From assembly GCF_039526385.1 (NCBI RefSeq), contig NZ_BAAAIX010000026.1, positions 62,001-126,000 on the forward strand: a stretch of 64,000 nt of DNA, given 5' to 3'. Shown one piece after another: positions 60,985 to 64,000 of the stretch (position 1 is its first letter; the number at the start of each line of letters is the position of its first letter). The translations under genes and the position numbers were made by a program. This stretch comes from Luteococcus peritonei (GTDB lineage Bacteria > Actinomycetota > Actinomycetes > Propionibacteriales > Propionibacteriaceae). A model generated the notes under the pieces. The model did no database searches. It was not told the DNA's origin and saw only the letters and a list, made by a program, of their open reading frames with translations.

Positions 60985-61226
60985 TGCCCCCGCACGGAGA
61001 CGTCGAACTGCTCGATGACGGTGTTGGCGAGCAGCTTCTCGGCGGCATCGCGGACCTGGTCGAGACGGGCCTCGGTCAGCTCGCCGTCCACCTCGATCTC
61101 GAAGCGCTTGCCCTGGCGCACCGTGAAGCCGGTGTAGCCAAGGCGGTTGAGTGCACCGGTGACGGCCTTGCCCTGCGGGTCAAGGATCTCGGGCTTGGGC
61201 ATCACGTCGACGACAACAAGGGCCAT
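60981..61226 (-). CDS. purS: Phosphoribosylformylglycinamidine synthase subunit PurS
   Basis: 81 residues, the structural subunit bridging PurL and PurQ. Typical blocks are VVVDVMPKPEILDPQGKAV, ALNRLGYTGFTVRQGKRFE and a C-terminal NTVIEQFDVSV. ATG 61226 has TAGGAT 7 nt upstream (leaderless). First gene of purS-purQ. Confidence 0.96.
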   Translation of the reverse strand: MALVVVDVMPKPEILDPQGKAVTGALNRLGYTGFTVRQGKRFEIEVDGELTEARLDQVRDAAEKLLANTVIEQFDVSVRGQ

Positions 61227-61303
61227 GGCCCCGATCCTATCGGAGTGTCCGCGCCGGTGGACGTCCGCCCGTGTCCGCGCCGACGCTGCCTAGGCTGTGG
61301 CGC

Positions 61304-62194
61304 GTGACGAGCCATCCCCACTCGCCCCGCCGGGCCGCCGGCGTCGCCCTGGCCCTGTCCGGCGCCTGTCTGTGGGGCACCACCGGCACCTCCCAGGCCC
61401 TGCTGGTGGGCGAGCACTCGCCCGTCGCGGTGGGCGGCCTGCGCGCCCTGGTGGCCGCCATCGCCCTGCTGGCCCTGGCACTGCTGCGCGGCCCCGTCCG
61501 CTGGCTGCGCACCCTGCGCACCGCACGTCCCGCCTGGCTGATGGCGGCCGGTCTCTCGGTGGCCGCCTACCAGCTCACCTTCTTCGCCGCCGTGGACCGC
61601 ACCGGCGTGGCCGTGGGAACCCTGGTGATGCTGGCCACCGCGCCGGGCGTCGCCGGACTGGTGGGCTGGCTGCTCCACGGGCTGCGACCCTCGCGACTGT
61701 GGGCAGTGGCCACGCTGGTCGGGCTGGCGGGGGCGGCGCTGCTGGTGCTGGGTTCGGGTGGCTCGCGTCGGCTCGACTGGTGGGGCCTGGCACTGGCCGT
61801 GGCCGCAGGGGCGGCCTTCGCGCTCTACTCGGTGGCCGGCCGGGAACTGTCCGGCAGCGGCGCCGACCAGGTGTCGCTCACCTCAGGCATCTTCGCCGTG
61901 GCCTCACTGGTACTGGCCGTCCCGCTGCTGCGTCAGGACCTGGCCTTCGTGAGCGAGCCGCGCAACCTGCTGGTGCTGGGCTGGCTCGGCGTCGTGGCGA
62001 CGGCGGTGGCCTATCTGCTCTACCAGCAGGGGCTGCGCAGCATCGACGCCGCGACCGCCTCCACCGTCGCGCTGGCCGAGCCGATGGTGGCCAACCTGCT
62101 GGCGGTCCTGGTGCTGCACGAGCCCTTCACCGTGGTGATGGGCCTGGGCGTGCTGCTGGTGCTGGCGGGGCTCGGCCTGCTCAGCCGGGCCTGA
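61304..62194 (+). CDS. EamA/DMT family transporter
   Basis: 296 residues with ten predicted helices in two EamA repeats (first starts ALSGACLWGTTGTSQALL; second starts ALAVAAGAAFALYSVAGREL). The helix-10 region ends in the usual LGVLLVLAGLGLLSRA. It probably exports amino acids or related metabolites; the substrate is unknown. GTG 61304 has TAGGCT 7 nt upstream (leaderless), which decides the start. It lies on the opposite strand between purS and purC. Confidence 0.88.
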   Translation: MTSHPHSPRRAAGVALALSGACLWGTTGTSQALLVGEHSPVAVGGLRALVAAIALLALALLRGPVRWLRTLRTARPAWLMAAGLSVAAYQLTFFAAVDRTGVAVGTLVMLATAPGVAGLVGWLLHGLRPSRLWAVATLVGLAGAALLVLGSGGSRRLDWWGLALAVAAGAAFALYSVAGRELSGSGADQVSLTSGIFAVASLVLAVPLLRQDLAFVSEPRNLLVLGWLGVVATAVAYLLYQQGLRSIDAATASTVALAEPMVANLLAVLVLHEPFTVVMGLGVLLVLAGLGLLSRA

Positions 62195-62230
62195 GCCCGG
62201 CACCCCGGGCAGTCCGGACGGCCCCGGCCG

Positions 62231-63133
62231 TCAGGCGGGAAGCTGCAGCTCGGTGCCGGTGAGGCGTCGGTAGGCGTCCAGGTAGCGCTCGCGGGTGGCG
62301 CGCACCACCTCGGCCGGGAGCGCCGGCGGGGCCTGGTCGCCGTGGCGGTCCCAGCCCGAGGAGCGGGTCAGCCAGTCACGCACGTACTGCTTGTCGAAGC
62401 TGTCCAGCGTTCCGCCGGGCTGCCAGGTGGTGGCATCCCAGAAGCGGGAGGAGTCGGGGGTGAGCACCTCGTCGGCCAGCACGATGGTGCCGTCCGCGCG
62501 CCGGCCGAACTCCAGCTTGGTGTCGGCCAGGATGATGCCGCGCTCGCGGGCGATCTGCTCGGCGCGGGCGTAGACCGCCAGGGTGAGGTCGCGGATCTGC
62601 TCCCCCAGCTCGACGCCGGTGGTGGCGCACATGGTCTCGAAGTCCACGTTCTCGTCGTGCTCACCCATCGGCGCCTTGGTGGCGGGGGTGAAGATCGGCT
62701 CGGGCAGCCGGGAGCCGTCCTGCAGCCCCGCGGGCAGCGGGATGCCACAGACCGTGCCGCTGGCCTGGTACTCGACCCAGCCGGAGCCGGTCAGGTAGCC
62801 GCGGGCCACGCACTCCACCGGGATCATGTCGAGCTTCTCGCAGACCAGCGCCCGGCCGCGCACCTGTTCGGCGGCCGCGGCGGGCAGCTCGGTGGCGGGA
62901 TCCGCGGACAGGACGTGGTTGTCGGCCACCTCGCGCAGCTGGTCGAACCACCACAGCGAGAGCTGGGTGAGCACGACGCCCTTGTCGTCGATGCCGGGCT
63001 CGAGCACGAAGTCGTAGGCCGAGATGTTGTCGGTGGCCACCATCAGCATGGCGTCCGGGCGCTCCAGCGCGTAGAGCTCGCGGACCTTGCCGGCATGGAT
63101 CAGGGGCAGCTGCAGGGAGGAGTACTGGCTCAC
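62231..63133 (-). CDS. purC: Phosphoribosylaminoimidazole-succinocarboxamide synthase
   Basis: 300 residues. SAICAR synthetase joins CAIR and aspartate with ATP. Signatures are HAGKVRELYAL near residue 13, VATDNISAYDFVLEPGI, PVECVARGYLTGSGW, GIILADTKLEFG and LADEVLTPDSSRFW. GTG 63133 has TAGAGT 6 nt upstream (leaderless). Normal length for the family. Confidence 0.97.
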   Translation of the reverse strand: MSQYSSLQLPLIHAGKVRELYALERPDAMLMVATDNISAYDFVLEPGIDDKGVVLTQLSLWWFDQLREVADNHVLSADPATELPAAAAEQVRGRALVCEKLDMIPVECVARGYLTGSGWVEYQASGTVCGIPLPAGLQDGSRLPEPIFTPATKAPMGEHDENVDFETMCATTGVELGEQIRDLTLAVYARAEQIARERGIILADTKLEFGRRADGTIVLADEVLTPDSSRFWDATTWQPGGTLDSFDKQYVRDWLTRSSGWDRHGDQAPPALPAEVVRATRERYLDAYRRLTGTELQLPA

Positions 63134-63213
63134 GCAGACACTCTAGGGGCGCGCGGGCGTGCGGTTCGGCGCGCCCACACAGCGACGATGGTTCGGGCGG
63201 TCGCCGGGTCGGA

Positions 63214-64000
63214 TCAGGCCGGGGCGGGCTCGGTCTCGGGCGGGACGCTCGCCCACTCCCAGCTCATCATGTGCACCGCGGCGGGGCAGTCCACCTTCAC
63301 CACCTGGGCGGCGCCCTCGCTCAGCGTGACCTCCAGGGCCTCCTCGTCCGCGGTCTCCGGCCCACCGCCGCTGGCCGAGGTGTAGCTCACCACGCGCGCC
63401 GGCGGGTCATCGAGGGGGAACTGCACCTCCAGCACCAGCTCGGACAACTTGTCCATCATGACGCCGAAGGAGGTGGTGCCGGAGGGGTCGGGCGCCAGCG
63501 TGGTCATGTACTCCAGCATCAGGTACTCGCCCAGCCGCAGGGGCCGGGTCAGGTGCATCTCGGTGAGCACCAGCTCCTTCTCGGGCACCTCGGTGACGGC
63601 ACCCGCGACGCAGTTCGACAGCCCGTGCACCTCCTGCTGGACGCCCGGCTCCATGGTGGAGACCACCGGGAAGGAGGCGGTGCCGGCCTTGGTGCACTGC
63701 ACCACCTGGCGCACCAGCTCGGAGCTGGGGCTGCGGTCAGGCGCCATGCCCATCACGATGTGGCTCGAGTGCTTGCGCAGGTACTGCGAGCTCTGCCCGG
63801 CGCGGGCCAGCAGCTCGGAGACCGGCTGCGGCAGGGGTGTGGGGCCACCCACCGAGGAGGCGCGCCGCTTCACCGGGTTGGCCGGCGCCACCTGCACCAG
63901 GGCGCCCGGCGGCATGTTGAGCACCCGCTCCAGGGCGCTCAGGGTGCGCTGCGAGTGCGCCCGCGTGGGGTGGCTGCGGCCGTTCTGCCAGTAGCTCAGG
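63214..64000 (-). CDS. HTH-domain protein (partial, 5' end outside window)
   Basis: 262 codons are visible. The first ~35 read like an XRE-type or similar helix-turn-helix end (LSYWQNGRSHPTRAHSQR, then TLSALERVLNMPPGAL), a recognition-helix region with WQNGRSHPT. The remaining ~225 residues form a beta-rich domain of unknown family (VLTEMHLTRPLRLGEYLM, SELVLEVQFPLDD). Many actinobacterial regulators pair an N-terminal HTH with such a domain. The true start is beyond 64000. Regulatory role likely, target unknown. Confidence 0.7.
   Translation of the reverse strand, partial: LSYWQNGRSHPTRAHSQRTLSALERVLNMPPGALVQVAPANPVKRRASSVGGPTPLPQPVSELLARAGQSSQYLRKHSSHIVMGMAPDRSPSSELVRQVVQCTKAGTASFPVVSTMEPGVQQEVHGLSNCVAGAVTEVPEKELVLTEMHLTRPLRLGEYLMLEYMTTLAPDPSGTTSFGVMMDKLSELVLEVQFPLDDPPARVVSYTSASGGGPETADEEALEVTLSEGAAQVVKVDCPAAVHMMSWEWASVPPETEPAPA

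Overview
The window is chromosomal DNA of a high-GC actinobacterium. Gene content (IspH of the MEP pathway, DUF3073, DUF4245, GPP34, the PIN-PhoH fusion, three-part PurL/PurQ/PurS, an 11-bp PHO box) and the very GC-rich codon use fit Actinomycetota, and Propionibacteriales or a relative is my best guess. The family-level assignment is inference. Coding is dense, both strands are used in short runs, and no intact prophage, insertion sequence or CRISPR array is visible.

Layout. 1-8.9 kb: ychF (cut by the window edge), a scar where a truncated CapD-like sugar dehydratase meets a phage tail-like fragment, M18 aminopeptidase, rmuC, ilvA, two poorly known proteins and ispH. 9.0-21.5 kb: xseA-xseB, DUF4245, PIN-PhoH, a GH31 glycosidase, dCMP deaminase, a CDF metal exporter, a patatin, a HAD phosphatase and a large secreted LamG protein. 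21.5-33.7 kb: tRNAs Lys, Glu, Asp and Phe in the order known from other actinobacteria, but split by inserted genes: a putative GroEL-apical-like protein and an SH3b cell-wall hydrolase with a structured leader between Lys and Glu, then 9.3 kb of accessory genes between Glu and Asp (orphan immunity-like protein, amino-acid oxidoreductase, MHS transporter, alcohol dehydrogenase, DUF2853, a PstS-like protein and a frameshifted Na/Pi cotransporter). 33.8-40.1 kb: hydrolase, DUF3073, purM-purF, a TetR/paired-SMR efflux unit, DUF1992 and an acetyltransferase. 40.2-46.3 kb: two dyad-symmetric 20-bp repeat arrays flank a group with a PQQ-type dehydrogenase, an M20 peptidase, an M15 peptidase and an amidase. 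46.4-64 kb: aspartate aminotransferase, purL, transglutaminase, cstA-ybdD, pepN, a BadF-type kinase, an atypical LuxR regulator, PhoX behind a PHO box, purQ-purS, an EamA transporter, purC and a partial HTH regulator.

How it works together. The purine genes lie on the minus strand in transcription order C-S-Q-L-F-M, but other genes separate them and most have their own promoter. Phosphate appears twice: PhoX with a clear PHO box, and the PstS-like/Na-Pi pair. Peptide and cell-wall turnover (M18, pepN, M20, M15, SH3b hydrolase, CstA) is well represented.

Two signals stand out. First, over twenty genes have a TAG-like -10 box 6-8 nt before the start codon, implying leaderless mRNAs. Second, two divergent intergenic regions carry arrays of a 9-bp core (GCGCRASGT) laid out symmetrically about a central axis with the same geometry (12-nt gap, 19-bp first step, then 20-bp steps) although their spacers differ. 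This repeat family is the best candidate for something undescribed.
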